Shown here: positions 8,335 to 15,901 of the stretch, one piece after another
Position numbering within the stretch: position 1 is the stretch's first letter
Layout: each line of letters begins with the position of its first letter
Assembly: GCA_958426425.1 (NCBI GenBank)
Contig: CATZYY010000027.1
Coordinates: 1-20,753, forward strand
DNA from: an uncultured Oscillospiraceae bacterium
GTDB taxonomy: Bacteria; Bacillota; Clostridia; Oscillospirales; Oscillospiraceae
DNA length: 20,753 nt
Direction: 5' to 3'
Position numbers and translations under genes: made by a program
Notes under the pieces: generated by a model
Seen by the model: the letters and a program-made list of their open reading frames with translations, nothing else
Told to the model about the DNA's origin: nothing
The model's database searches: none

Positions 8335-8799
8335 TTGAAGGCGTTTCTGGGGGAAAGAACATATCCCCTTTGTATGATGTGTATGGCGGTGCTGTTTGCC
8401 ATACCGTATTGCGTGGGACTGAGGGGATGCGCCATTGTGTCCGGCTCCATGGAGCCAACAATCCCCACTTACAGCCTGTGTCTCGTCACTACAGACATCA
8501 CACTCCCTCAGGTGGAGGTGGGCGATGTGGTGGTGTATTTTCGGGAGGCGGATCAGAGGATGATCGTTCACCGGGTGATTGCTGAGACTGCCCAGGGGTT
8601 CGTTACCAAGGGAGATGCCAATACTTTTGACGACGGTATTTCCGTCACCGAGGAAACCCTCTATGCAAAGTGCCTTTGTCACGTGTCGTATCTGGGATTT
8701 CTATTTTCCAAACCATATGGATTGTACATACAAGGCGGTGTGCTGGCCATTTGCCTGCTGGGCTTCGCCGTGCCGGCAGTCCGGCAAAAAAAGAGATGA
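8335..8799 (+). CDS. SipW-like signal peptidase I (S26B, ER/archaeal type)
   Basis: The 154-residue membrane protease has an N-terminal helix (about residues 12-31), the catalytic serine motif SGSMEPTIP (Ser38), a GDVVVYF strand, then MIVHRVI where His79 replaces the lysine of ordinary bacterial signal peptidases, and TKGDANTFDD (91-100) for the acidic residue. A second helix near residues 130-150 anchors the C-terminus. This Ser-His-Asp pattern defines the SipW/ER-type family, which often processes a few dedicated exported proteins. No obvious substrate gene is beside it. The start is TTG 8335, supported by GGAGGAGG about eight bases upstream; no ATG is available before the first helix. It interrupts the usual era-yqzL-recO run. 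Confidence 0.85.
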   Translation: MKAFLGERTYPLCMMCMAVLFAIPYCVGLRGCAIVSGSMEPTIPTYSLCLVTTDITLPQVEVGDVVVYFREADQRMIVHRVIAETAQGFVTKGDANTFDDGISVTEETLYAKCLCHVSYLGFLFSKPYGLYIQGGVLAICLLGFAVPAVRQKKR

Positions 8800-8886
8800 C
8801 GCCCTCCGCAAGGCCATCTTAAAAAGATTTCCACTCATAACATTCGACAATTTCCGCAGACTATTTCCGTAAAGGAGGTCTGTGGA

Positions 8887-8997
8887 ATGTACACCAATTC
8901 TGATTCTGAGATTTTCTGGGAGATGTTCTGCCTGACCGGAGAGCCTCTGGCCTATATGCTGTACCGCTCGGCGGAGGAAGAGCGTCCCCTGCCCTGA
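8887..8997 (+). CDS. yqzL: YqzL-like small protein
   Basis: A 36-residue ORF with a near-perfect AAAGGAGGT ribosome-binding site seven bases upstream of ATG 8887. The product contains IFWEMFCLTGEPLAYMLYR, matching the YqzL family pattern (F-W-x-M-F-x-x-T-G-x-P-x-A-Y-L-L-Y). In Bacillus, yqzL lies immediately upstream of recO and after era, the same position as here, which strongly supports the call. The function of YqzL is unknown. It ends 47 bp before the recO start, with a small hairpin between. Confidence 0.85.
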   Translation: MYTNSDSEIFWEMFCLTGEPLAYMLYRSAEEERPLP

Positions 8998-9002
8998 GGT
9001 CG

Positions 9003-9021
9003 GGGCGGCGGAACGCCGCCC
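9003..9021. repeat. Short GC hairpin before recO
   Basis: GGGCGGCG (9003-9010) and CGCCGCCC (9014-9021) form a perfect 8-bp stem with loop GAA, followed by TAC. It resembles the GTAGGGCGG hairpins at 861-936. It lies 9 bases before the recO ribosome-binding site and could influence recO translation or simply be a dispersed palindrome. Confidence 0.5.
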
Positions 9022-9044
9022 TACGGGGAAAGGAGGGAGACGCC

Positions 9045-9812
9045 GTGGCTGCCGCGTCCTACATCGTCACAAAGGGGATCGTTCTGCGAGAGACCGAGAC
9101 CAAGGACGCCGACAAGATCCTGACGGTCCTGACGGCGGAGCGGGGAAAGATCTCCGTCATTGCCAAGGGCGTCCGCCGCAGGAGCTGTAAATACGGCGCC
9201 TGCGCCCAGCATCTGACTTACTCCGAGTGGACCCTGTTCCAGCGGGGAGAGTGGTACTACGTCCGGGAGGCTGCGGTGGAGGAACAGTTTATAGGCCTTC
9301 GTTCCGATCTGGAGGCTCTGGCCCTGGGCTGCTACCTGGCGGAGCTGACCGAGGCGGTCACTGCCCCGGAGTCTCCCGCGCCGGAGACGCTGCGCCATCT
9401 CCTGAACGGACTGTACGCCCTTTCCAGATTACATAAGCCCCCGGTCATTGTGAAGCCGGCCTTTGAACTGCGGCTGCTGTGTCTGGCTGGGTATGAGCCT
9501 CTGGCGGACAGCTGTGCCTACTGCGGCGCCGCCGATCCGGACAGCCCCATGCTGGACGTGGTCCAGGGAGTGCTGCGCTGCGGAACATGCGGAGTGGGGG
9601 AGCGGCTGCGGTCACTGCCATTGTGCCGGGATTCCCTGGCTGCCCTGCGGCATATTGTATATGGAGACCCCAAACGGCTTTACTCCTTTACCCTTGGCCC
9701 GGTCGCGCTGGGGCGGCTGAACGCTGCGGCAGAGGCCTTTGTCTCCGCCCAGCTGGAGCGTGGGTTCCGGACGCTGGATTTCTACAAAAGCCTCCAGTTG
9801 CCGCCAAATTAG
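9045..9812 (+). CDS. recO: RecO, recombination mediator protein
   Basis: RecO loads RecA on SSB-coated single-stranded DNA in the RecFOR pathway. The 255-residue protein has the N-terminal OB-fold (TKGIVLRETETKDADKILTVLT, then RGKISVIAKGVRR) and a four-cysteine zinc site, CAYC at 157-160 and CGTC at 179-182, as in most Firmicutes RecO. Start GTG 9045 is preceded by AAAGGAGGG with eight bases spacing. It follows yqzL and shares strand and direction with era upstream and mutS2 downstream, forming a DNA-maintenance cluster. Length is normal. Confidence 0.95.
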   Translation: MAAASYIVTKGIVLRETETKDADKILTVLTAERGKISVIAKGVRRRSCKYGACAQHLTYSEWTLFQRGEWYYVREAAVEEQFIGLRSDLEALALGCYLAELTEAVTAPESPAPETLRHLLNGLYALSRLHKPPVIVKPAFELRLLCLAGYEPLADSCAYCGAADPDSPMLDVVQGVLRCGTCGVGERLRSLPLCRDSLAALRHIVYGDPKRLYSFTLGPVALGRLNAAAEAFVSAQLERGFRTLDFYKSLQLPPN

Positions 9813-9860
9813 AATACGAATTGTAATATTAGATGCTGTTTCTACAAAAAGGAGCTGGAT

Positions 9861-10322
9861 ATGACGGAATTTACCTTCGGTGCTTACCGCCTTTTGGTAG
9901 ACGTAGAGGCCACCCGGGCCTACTATGCGGCCCACAATGAGCCTTGGATCACCTGTGACTGCGCCGGGTGCCGGAACTTTGCCCAGGCGGTGAAGGACCT
10001 GCCCCGGGCGATACGGGACTTCTTTGACACCCTGGGCCTGGACCCGGAGAAGGTGCAGGAGCTGTGCTATTACAACGGCTCGGAGCAGACCATCAGCGGC
10101 GACTGCTGGTATCATCTGGTGGGCACCGTGGTGCAGGGCTCCTCGAAGCCTGGGGATTATCAGGTGTTTCCAGTCGGGTGGGTTGACATCACCAAGGCCT
10201 TTTCCGTGGGGTTCAAAAATGAATGTGAACTGCTGCCGGAGGATTTCCCCCATCCCTGCTGCCAGATGCAGCTGAATTTCACGCTGCCCTGGGGGCTGGA
10301 AGAGCCGAATCCCTATATTTAA
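9861..10322 (+). CDS. Conserved-looking hypothetical protein with CDCAGC motif
   Basis: I do not recognise this 153-residue protein. It has no signal peptide or membrane segment. Notable features are CDC-AGC (Cys32, Cys34, Cys37) followed by RNFAQAVKDLPRAIRDFFDTLGLDPEKVQEL, an amphipathic helical stretch, then a strand-rich half with YHLVGTVVQG, WVDITKAFSVGFKNECELLP and LNFTLPWGLEEPNP. The three clustered cysteines could bind a metal; this is inference. ATG 9861 has AAAAGGAG six bases upstream. It sits between recO and mutS2 in the same direction, so it is probably co-transcribed with these DNA-repair genes, but position alone does not establish a role. Confidence 0.75.
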   Translation: MTEFTFGAYRLLVDVEATRAYYAAHNEPWITCDCAGCRNFAQAVKDLPRAIRDFFDTLGLDPEKVQELCYYNGSEQTISGDCWYHLVGTVVQGSSKPGDYQVFPVGWVDITKAFSVGFKNECELLPEDFPHPCCQMQLNFTLPWGLEEPNPYI

Positions 10323-10369
10323 TTGATAAATGACCATCAAGTGAAGACGCTTGACAGGAGAACAATGCC

Positions 10370-12763
10370 ATGAGCGAACTGTTTGACAAATCCATCCGCA
10401 CACTGGAACTGCCCCGGGTGCTGGAACTGCTGAGCGATCAGGCGGTCAGCGCCGCTGCCAAGGACCGCTGCCGCCGCCTGCGGCCGGAGACGGAAGCGGA
10501 GGAGGTGCTGCGCCTTTTGGACCAGACCGACGCGGCACGGAGCATGATCGGCCTGCGGGGCAGCCCCTCCTTTTCCGGTGTGAAGCCGGTGGCGGAGGCG
10601 TTGGACCGGGCGGACCGGGGCGGCAGCCTCAACAACCACGAGCTGCTGACCATTGCGGACCTCCTTACCGCCGCCCGGCGGTGCAAGGAGTATTTCAACG
10701 ACGAGGCGGCGGAGAAGACCGCCATCGACCACCTGTTTTTGTCCCTCCATGGCAACCGCTTTTTGGAGGAGAAGATCAAGCGGTGCCTGCCGGACGAGGA
10801 CACCGTGGCGGACGCCGCCTCCACGGAACTGGCGGACATCCGCCGCCACATGCGGGCGGCCCAGGCCAAGAGCCGGCAGATTTTGCAAAAGATCATCTCC
10901 TCGCCCACCTATGGGAAGATTTTGCAGGAGACCATCATCACCCAGCGGGACGGCCGGTTCGTGGTGCCGGTGAAGGCCGAGCACAAGGGCGACCTGCCGG
11001 GCCTGGTCCACGACATCTCCTCCACCGGTGCCACTCTCTTCGTGGAGCCCATGGGGGTGGTCCAGGCCAACAACGAGTTTATCGAGCTTCAGGCTAAGGA
11101 GCAGAAGGAGATCGAACGGATTCTGGCGGAGCTCTCCGCCGAGGCCGCCGCCCACCGGGAGGATATCCAGTGGGACTACGACGCTCTGGTGCATCTGGAC
11201 GTGATCTTTGCCCGGGGACAGCTCAGCTATAAAATGGACGCCGTCCGGCCGGAGATCCGCCGGGACGGCGGGCTCTCCCTGCGCAAGGCCCGGCACCCGC
11301 TGCTGGACCCCAAGACGGCGGTACCCATCGACATCCAGCTGGGGAACGACTTTGACACACTGGTGATCACCGGCCCCAACACCGGCGGCAAGACCGTGAG
11401 TTTGAAGACGCTGGGCCTGCTGACCCTCATGGCCCAGTGCGGCCTGCACATTCCCGCCGGGGACCGCAGCGCCGTGTCCGTTTATGAGCAGGTTCTGGCC
11501 GACATCGGCGACGAGCAGAGCATTGAACAGAATTTGTCTACTTTCTCGGCACATATGGTGAATATAGTGTCCATTTTAAAGGAGGCGGGCCGCCGCAGCC
11601 TGGTGCTCTTTGACGAGCTGGGGGCTGGAACAGACCCGGTGGAGGGCGCCGCCTTGGCCATCGCCATTATTCAGGAGGTCCGCCGCCGGGGGTCCAAGGT
11701 GGCAGCCACCACCCATTACGCGGAGCTGAAAACCTTTGCCATGACCACCGCCGGGGTGGAGAATGCCTCCTGTGAGTTCAACGTGGAGACCCTGGCGCCT
11801 ACCTACCGGCTGCTGATCGGTATTCCCGGCAAGTCCAACGCCTTCGCCATCTCGGCGCGGCTGGGCTTGCCTGGTGAAGTGATTGACGCCGCCAAGGAGC
11901 AGATGAGCGGCGAGAGTGTTCGGTTTGAAGACGTGCTGACGGAGCTGGAGGCCAAGCGCCAGGCTCTGGAGAAGCGGGAGCAGGAGGCAGACCGGCTGTA
12001 CGCCCAGCGGGAGGAGGACGCCCGCAAGGCCCGGGAGTTCCGGCAGCAGATGGAGCGGGCTAAGGACAACGCCCGCAGCCGGGGCGAGGCTGAGGCCAAG
12101 CGGATTGTCCGGGACGCTCGGGCGGCGGCGGACCAGGTGTTTGCCGAGCTTTCCGAAATGCGCAAGGCCCAGGCCAAGGCCGACCGAGCCTTGAACGACA
12201 ATGAGGCGAGAGCCGCCCTCCGGCGGACCCTTAACGAGGCGGAGGAGGCCGTCACCCGCCGAGACGGGCGACAGGAGCCCATTCCCAAGCCCAGCCGCCC
12301 CATCCGGGCGGGGGATCTGGTGGAGATCCCCGGCGTCAAGACGCCGGCGGAGGTGGTGGCCGTGGGCAAGGACGGCACCTTGCAGCTGAAATCCGGTATT
12401 TTGAAGATGAAGGCCAGGGCCGACGAGGTTCGGCTGATCGAGGACGACGAGCGTGCCGCACGGAAGAAGGCTCCCGCTGTCACCATTCGGCAGAATGCGG
12501 ACCGGGCTCTGCGGTCCTCTGCCGCCCGGGAGCTGGACATCCGGGGCCTGGAGACCCTGGAGGCCGAGGGCGTGGTGGAGAACTTCCTCTCCGCCGCCGT
12601 CATGGGCCGGCTGGAGACCGTCACCATCATCCACGGCAAGGGCACCGGTGCTCTGCGCAAGGCGGTCCACGACATCCTGCGGCGCAATAAGGCGGTGAAG
12701 AATTTCCGCCTGGGCGTCTACGGCGAGGGCGAGAGCGGCGTCACCGTGGTGACGCTGAAATAA
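10370..12763 (+). CDS. mutS2: MutS2, endonuclease/ribosome-rescue ATPase with Smr domain
   Basis: The 797-residue protein has the MutS2 layout: lever/clamp region, ABC-type ATPase with Walker A GPNTGGKT (from about 335), Walker B LVLFDELGAGTDP (Asp about 415), a long charged coiled coil (about 515-620), and a C-terminal Smr domain with LDIRG (about 722) and HGKGTGALR (about 755). The N-terminal mismatch-recognition domain of MutS is absent, as expected. MutS2 suppresses recombination in some bacteria and splits collided ribosomes in Bacillus. ATG 10370 follows CAGGAG by about eight bases. Here the Smr motif is LDIRG, a minor variant of LDxR. A hairpin and the promoter of the next gene follow directly. 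Confidence 0.97.
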   Translation: MSELFDKSIRTLELPRVLELLSDQAVSAAAKDRCRRLRPETEAEEVLRLLDQTDAARSMIGLRGSPSFSGVKPVAEALDRADRGGSLNNHELLTIADLLTAARRCKEYFNDEAAEKTAIDHLFLSLHGNRFLEEKIKRCLPDEDTVADAASTELADIRRHMRAAQAKSRQILQKIISSPTYGKILQETIITQRDGRFVVPVKAEHKGDLPGLVHDISSTGATLFVEPMGVVQANNEFIELQAKEQKEIERILAELSAEAAAHREDIQWDYDALVHLDVIFARGQLSYKMDAVRPEIRRDGGLSLRKARHPLLDPKTAVPIDIQLGNDFDTLVITGPNTGGKTVSLKTLGLLTLMAQCGLHIPAGDRSAVSVYEQVLADIGDEQSIEQNLSTFSAHMVNIVSILKEAGRRSLVLFDELGAGTDPVEGAALAIAIIQEVRRRGSKVAATTHYAELKTFAMTTAGVENASCEFNVETLAPTYRLLIGIPGKSNAFAISARLGLPGEVIDAAKEQMSGESVRFEDVLTELEAKRQALEKREQEADRLYAQREEDARKAREFRQQMERAKDNARSRGEAEAKRIVRDARAAADQVFAELSEMRKAQAKADRALNDNEARAALRRTLNEAEEAVTRRDGRQEPIPKPSRPIRAGDLVEIPGVKTPAEVVAVGKDGTLQLKSGILKMKARADEVRLIEDDERAARKKAPAVTIRQNADRALRSSAARELDIRGLETLEAEGVVENFLSAAVMGRLETVTIIHGKGTGALRKAVHDILRRNKAVKNFRLGVYGEGESGVTVVTLK

Positions 12764-12782
12764 AAAACCAAGTCAAACCCAG

Positions 12783-12812
12783 GGGGACCGGACCTTGTAA
12801 AGGTCGGTCCCC
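12783..12812 (+). terminator. Hairpin after mutS2 (terminator-like)
   Basis: GGGGACC-G-GACCTT (12783-12796, one bulged G) pairs with AAGGTC-GGTCCCC (12800-12812) around loop GTA, 20 bp after the mutS2 stop. The following TCTGTTAT is only moderately T-rich, so termination may be partial. The hairpin loop overlaps the -35 box of the next promoter. Confidence 0.6.
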
Positions 12813-12823
12813 TCTGTTATACT
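12795..12823 (+). promoter_or_regulatory. Promoter of the uridine phosphorylase gene
   Basis: TTGTAA (12795-12800), a 17-bp spacer and TATACT (12818-12823), 26 bp before the ATG at 12849. The same TATACT -10 occurs before the DUF2461 gene (19848-19853) and the HD gene (20601-20606). Confidence 0.65.
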
Positions 12824-12848
12824 GAGAAAAAAGAAAGGGGTGACCGCC

Positions 12849-13622
12849 ATGCAGGCATTGGAACGACAGTATCATATCGACTGCACCGCGGAGGATGTGG
12901 GCCGCTACTGCATCCTGCCCGGGGACCCAGGGCGTGTCAGCGCCATCGCCGCGCTGTTCGAGGACGCCAAGCAGGTGGCTTGCAACCGGGAGTTCAACGT
13001 CTGGACCGGCACACTGCTGGGTGAGAGGGTCACCGCCTGCTCCACCGGCATCGGCGGCCCCTCCGCCGCCATCGCCATGGAGGAGCTCCACAAGTGCGGG
13101 GCGGATACCTTTCTCCGCACCGGAACCTGCGGCGGCATCGCCCTGGAGGTCCAGGCGGGGGACATTGTAGTAGCCACCGGCGCCATCCGCTATGAACATA
13201 CCAGCCGGGAATATGCCCCCATCGAATTCCCGGCGGTGGCGGATTTTCAGATCGCCGGGTGCATGGTTCGGGCCGCCAGGGCCCTGGGGCTGCCCCTGCA
13301 CACCGGCATCGTCCAGTGCAAGGACAGCTTTTACGGGCAGCACAGCCCCCAGGCCTCTCCGGTTTACTACGAGCTCCAGCAGAAATGGGAGAGCTGGAAA
13401 CGGCTGGGCGTCAAGGCCAGCGAGATGGAGTCTGCCGCGCTGTTTGTAGTGGCGGCGGCTCTGGGCTGCCGGTGCGGAAGCTGTTTCCACGTGGTGTGGA
13501 ACCAGGAGCGGGAGGCCGCAGGCCTGGACCAGAGGATGAGCGAGGACACCAGCGCCTCGGTCCGGGTGGCGGTGGAGGCCCTGAAGCTGCTGATCCGGGA
13601 GGACCGGGCAGCCAAGGGCTGA
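12849..13622 (+). CDS. udp: Uridine phosphorylase (nucleoside phosphorylase family)
   Basis: The 257-residue protein belongs to the NP-I trimeric/hexameric nucleoside phosphorylases, which split a nucleoside with phosphate to base and ribose-1-phosphate. Motifs: CILPGDPGRV (21-30) for phosphate binding, STGIGGPSAAIAMEEL (65-80), RTGTCGG (90-96), KDSFYGQHSP in the base pocket, and EMESAALF with Met193/Glu194 for ribose contacts. The KDSFYGQ motif favours uridine phosphorylase over purine or MTA phosphorylase. ATG 12849 is chosen since AAAGGGG lies eight bases before it; an in-frame GTG at 12840 overlaps that site. It is a single-gene unit, with its own promoter and a strong terminator. Confidence 0.88.
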   Translation: MQALERQYHIDCTAEDVGRYCILPGDPGRVSAIAALFEDAKQVACNREFNVWTGTLLGERVTACSTGIGGPSAAIAMEELHKCGADTFLRTGTCGGIALEVQAGDIVVATGAIRYEHTSREYAPIEFPAVADFQIAGCMVRAARALGLPLHTGIVQCKDSFYGQHSPQASPVYYELQQKWESWKRLGVKASEMESAALFVVAAALGCRCGSCFHVVWNQEREAAGLDQRMSEDTSASVRVAVEALKLLIREDRAAKG

Positions 13623-13643
13623 GTGCCGGAAATACATATGCGC

Positions 13644-13672
13644 AAAGGCCGCCCCGTCCGGGCGGCCTTTTT
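13644..13672 (+). terminator. Rho-independent terminator of udp
   Basis: AAAGGCCGCCC (13644-13654) pairs perfectly with GGGCGGCCTTT (13660-13670), loop CGTCC, ending in TTTTT. It lies 22 bp after the udp stop. The A-run on the 5' side means it may work in both directions. Confidence 0.88.
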
Positions 13673-13704
13673 CCGTTGGCGCTCCGGGGGGCGGCAGACA
13701 AGAG

Positions 13705-13755
13705 TTGACAAAAAATACCCCCATGGGTATAATATACACATACCCCCATAGGTAT
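13705..13755 (+). promoter_or_regulatory. Metal ATPase promoter with two CsoR-like dyads
   Basis: TTGACA (13705-13710), 17-bp spacer, TATAAT (13728-13733): a perfect sigma-A promoter. Two nearly identical 16-mers lie on it: ATACCCCCATGGGTAT (13715-13730), overlapping spacer and -10, and ATACCCCCATAGGTAT (13740-13755) at about +1, 25 bp apart. The A/T-flanked C-tract/G-tract dyad is the type bound by CsoR/CstR/FrmR-family repressors. The position predicts repression released by a metal ion or thiol stress. No such regulator gene is in the window. Confidence 0.8.
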
Positions 13756-13781
13756 ATACGGAGACGGGAGGATGTGCCTTC

Positions 13782-15641
13782 ATGGAAAAGCTGGAGCGCG
13801 TGTTGGAGTGGGGCGGCGTCAAAAAGGATGTGGCCTGCCTGGTGGTGTCGGGTCTGGCGCTGATGGCCAGTATGCTGGATCTGCTGCCGCTGCCTTTTGA
13901 CCCGGCCTGGGTGGCCATTGTTCTCTGCGGCATTCCCATTTTGTTGGAGGCATTCATCGGCCTGGTTACCGCTTTTGATATCAAGGCCGACGTGCTGGTG
14001 TCCATTGCCCTGATCGCCTCCGTCATAATCAGGGAGGACTTTGCCGCCGGTGAAGTGGCCTTTATCATGCAGCTGGGCGCCCTGCTGGAGGATCTGACCG
14101 TGGCCCGGGCCCGGGCGGGGATTGAAAAGCTGGTGCACCTGACACCCCGCACCGCCCGGCGGCTGACAGAGGGAGGGCAGGAGACCATTCCCGCAGAGGA
14201 GGTCCGGGTGGGGGACCTGCTGCGGGTGCTGCCTGGGGAGACGGTGCCGGTGGACGGCGTCATCCGGGCAGGACAGACCTCCGTGGATCAGTCCTTCATG
14301 ACCGGCGAGAGCCTGCCGGTGGATAAGACCGTGGGGGACCAGGTCTCCAGCGGCACGGTCAACCAGTTCGGCTCCTTTGATATGGAGGCCACCCGGGTGG
14401 GCGAGGACAGCGCACTCCAACGGATGATCCGCCTGGTCCAGTCCGCCGACGCCGGCAAGGCCAAAATCGTAGGTCTGGCGGATCGGTGGGCTACCTGGAT
14501 TGTGGTGATTGCGCTCAGTGCCGCTGCCTTGACCTGGCTCTTTACCGGGCAGATTATCCGGGCCGTCACCATTTTGGTGGTGTTCTGTCCCTGCGCCCTG
14601 GTGCTGGCCACGCCCACGGCCATTATGGCCGCCATCGGAAACGCCGCCAAACGGGGCTTTCTGGTTCGGGAGGGGGACGCTCTGGAGCGTCTGGCCTCGG
14701 TGCAGCAGGTGACTTTTGACAAAACCGGGACTTTGACCTTCGGCACTCCGGAGGTAACGGCGGTTTATTCCGTGGAAGGCGCAGAGAAAACACTGTATAC
14801 TCTGACCGCCGGGGCGGAGCTGCGCTCCGAGCATCCTCTGGGCAAAGCGGTGGTCCGGGGGTTTGAAAGAGGCGGAGATACTCCGCCGGAGCCGGCGCAC
14901 TTCGCTATGCTGCCCGGCCGAGGTGTGGAGGCGGAGGTGGAGGGCCGAAGGATTGTGGCCGGAAATCTGGAGCTGCTGGCGGAGCGGGAGATAGATTGTA
15001 CCGCCCTGACTGCCCAGGCGGAAGTGTACATAGATCAGGGGTGCACCATGGTCTATGTGGCGGTGGATGGCCGTCTGGCAGGCTTCTTGGCTCTGGCGGA
15101 CACGGTGCGTCCCGACGCGGCAGCTACGATTCAGCAAGTTCAAGAGGCCGGTGTGACGCCGGTATTACTGACCGGGGATCATGAGAACGCCGCCCGCCAC
15201 ATTGCCGGTCAGCTGGGCATCGACGTCTTCCAGGCCGGCTGTCTGCCGGAGGATAAGCTGGCCTGGATTGACCGGGCGGAGCAGGCGGGCCGGATGGTGT
15301 GCATGGTGGGCGACGGCATCAACGACGCGCCTGCTCTGAAAAAAGCCTTTGTGGGCATCGCCATGGGCGGAGTCGGAAGTGATATCGCCGTGGACGCTGC
15401 CGACGTTGCCCTGGTCAGCGACGACCTTCGCCAGCTGCCCCACCTGCTGCGGCTGAGCCGGCGGATGATGAAGACCATCAAGGTCAATTTGACCTTCTCT
15501 ATGACGCTGAATTTTGTCGCCATTCTCCTGGCCATTACCGGCGTGCTGAACCCGGTGGTGGGTGCTCTGGTCCATAATGCCGGGTCCGTGCTGGTGATCG
15601 TCAACTCCGCATTTTTGCTGACATGGCGTCAGCGGCGCTGA
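13782..15641 (+). CDS. Heavy-metal P1B-type ATPase
   Basis: A 619-residue membrane pump that exports metal ions with ATP hydrolysis. Visible: TGES actuator motif (174-177), CPC in transmembrane helix 6 (269-271), phosphorylated Asp313 in DKTGT, SEHPLG with His351-Pro352, and GDGINDAP (510-517). About eight membrane helices: four before the actuator loop, two around CPC and two at the end, the last containing HNAGSVLVIVNS. There is no N-terminal CxxC metal-binding domain. CPC fits Cu(I)- or Zn/Cd-type pumps; the final helices lack the YN and MSS signatures of classic CopA, so the ion is uncertain. The CsoR-like dyads in its promoter favour copper. ATG 13782 has GGGAGG about ten bases upstream. 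It is apparently monocistronic. Confidence 0.92.
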   Translation: MEKLERVLEWGGVKKDVACLVVSGLALMASMLDLLPLPFDPAWVAIVLCGIPILLEAFIGLVTAFDIKADVLVSIALIASVIIREDFAAGEVAFIMQLGALLEDLTVARARAGIEKLVHLTPRTARRLTEGGQETIPAEEVRVGDLLRVLPGETVPVDGVIRAGQTSVDQSFMTGESLPVDKTVGDQVSSGTVNQFGSFDMEATRVGEDSALQRMIRLVQSADAGKAKIVGLADRWATWIVVIALSAAALTWLFTGQIIRAVTILVVFCPCALVLATPTAIMAAIGNAAKRGFLVREGDALERLASVQQVTFDKTGTLTFGTPEVTAVYSVEGAEKTLYTLTAGAELRSEHPLGKAVVRGFERGGDTPPEPAHFAMLPGRGVEAEVEGRRIVAGNLELLAEREIDCTALTAQAEVYIDQGCTMVYVAVDGRLAGFLALADTVRPDAAATIQQVQEAGVTPVLLTGDHENAARHIAGQLGIDVFQAGCLPEDKLAWIDRAEQAGRMVCMVGDGINDAPALKKAFVGIAMGGVGSDIAVDAADVALVSDDLRQLPHLLRLSRRMMKTIKVNLTFSMTLNFVAILLAITGVLNPVVGALVHNAGSVLVIVNSAFLLTWRQRR

Positions 15642-15697
15642 GGAGATCATCAGCGTGATTTGCCCCTGTGCCCCATTGCTTCGGAAGTTAAATTTTT

Positions 15698-15728
15698 GGC
15701 CGCGGATGGCGTTGCGCCATTCGCGGCC
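15698..15728 (+). terminator. Strong hairpin after the metal ATPase
   Basis: A 14-bp stem, GGCCGCGGATGGCG (15698-15711) with CGCCATTCGCGGCC (15715-15728), contains one G-T pair and loop TTG. It lies 56 bp after the ATPase stop. The T-run (TTTTT) is on its 5' side and only ACTTTCT follows, so it is a better terminator for minus-strand transcription; on the plus strand it may be weak. Confidence 0.6.
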
Positions 15729-15742
15729 ACTTTCTGACAGAC

Positions 15743-15772
15743 TTGACAGGAATGCAAACAATTACCTATAAT
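15743..15772 (+). promoter_or_regulatory. Promoter of the methyltransferase gene
   Basis: TTGACA (15743-15748), 18-bp spacer, TATAAT (15767-15772). Both boxes match consensus. The start codon is 130 bp downstream, leaving an untranslated leader of about 120 bases. Confidence 0.75.
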
Positions 15773-15901
15773 GATACATTATTTCTAGGATTTTTCTAGA
15801 TGGCTGACTTGAAAACAGCGCCGGAGCCTGTGGTTTTTTCCCGTAGAGAGACACACTAGAGAAAACGGCGGGCTTGCTGCCGGCTGGGAGGAGGTTTCAA
15901 C
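15773..15901 (+). other. Long untranslated leader before the methyltransferase gene
   Basis: The segment contains two TTTCTAG repeats 11 bp apart (about 15782-15800) near the expected transcription start, and a second region with GTTTT and GAAAAC ends that could pair loosely across 15834-15867. No known riboswitch consensus is recognised. It ends with GGGAGGAGG, the ribosome-binding site of the next gene. Confidence 0.4.

Noticed and set aside
12741..15143. 800-codon open frame on the minus strand
   Set aside because: It is antisense to udp and the metal ATPase, whose motifs are complete. GC-rich genes with strong third-base bias often leave long open frames opposite; it has no ribosome-binding site and a low-complexity composition.
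15773..15901. Methyltransferase leader as a SAM riboswitch
   Set aside because: I cannot find the conserved core of any SAM riboswitch class, and there is no terminator hairpin before the gene.
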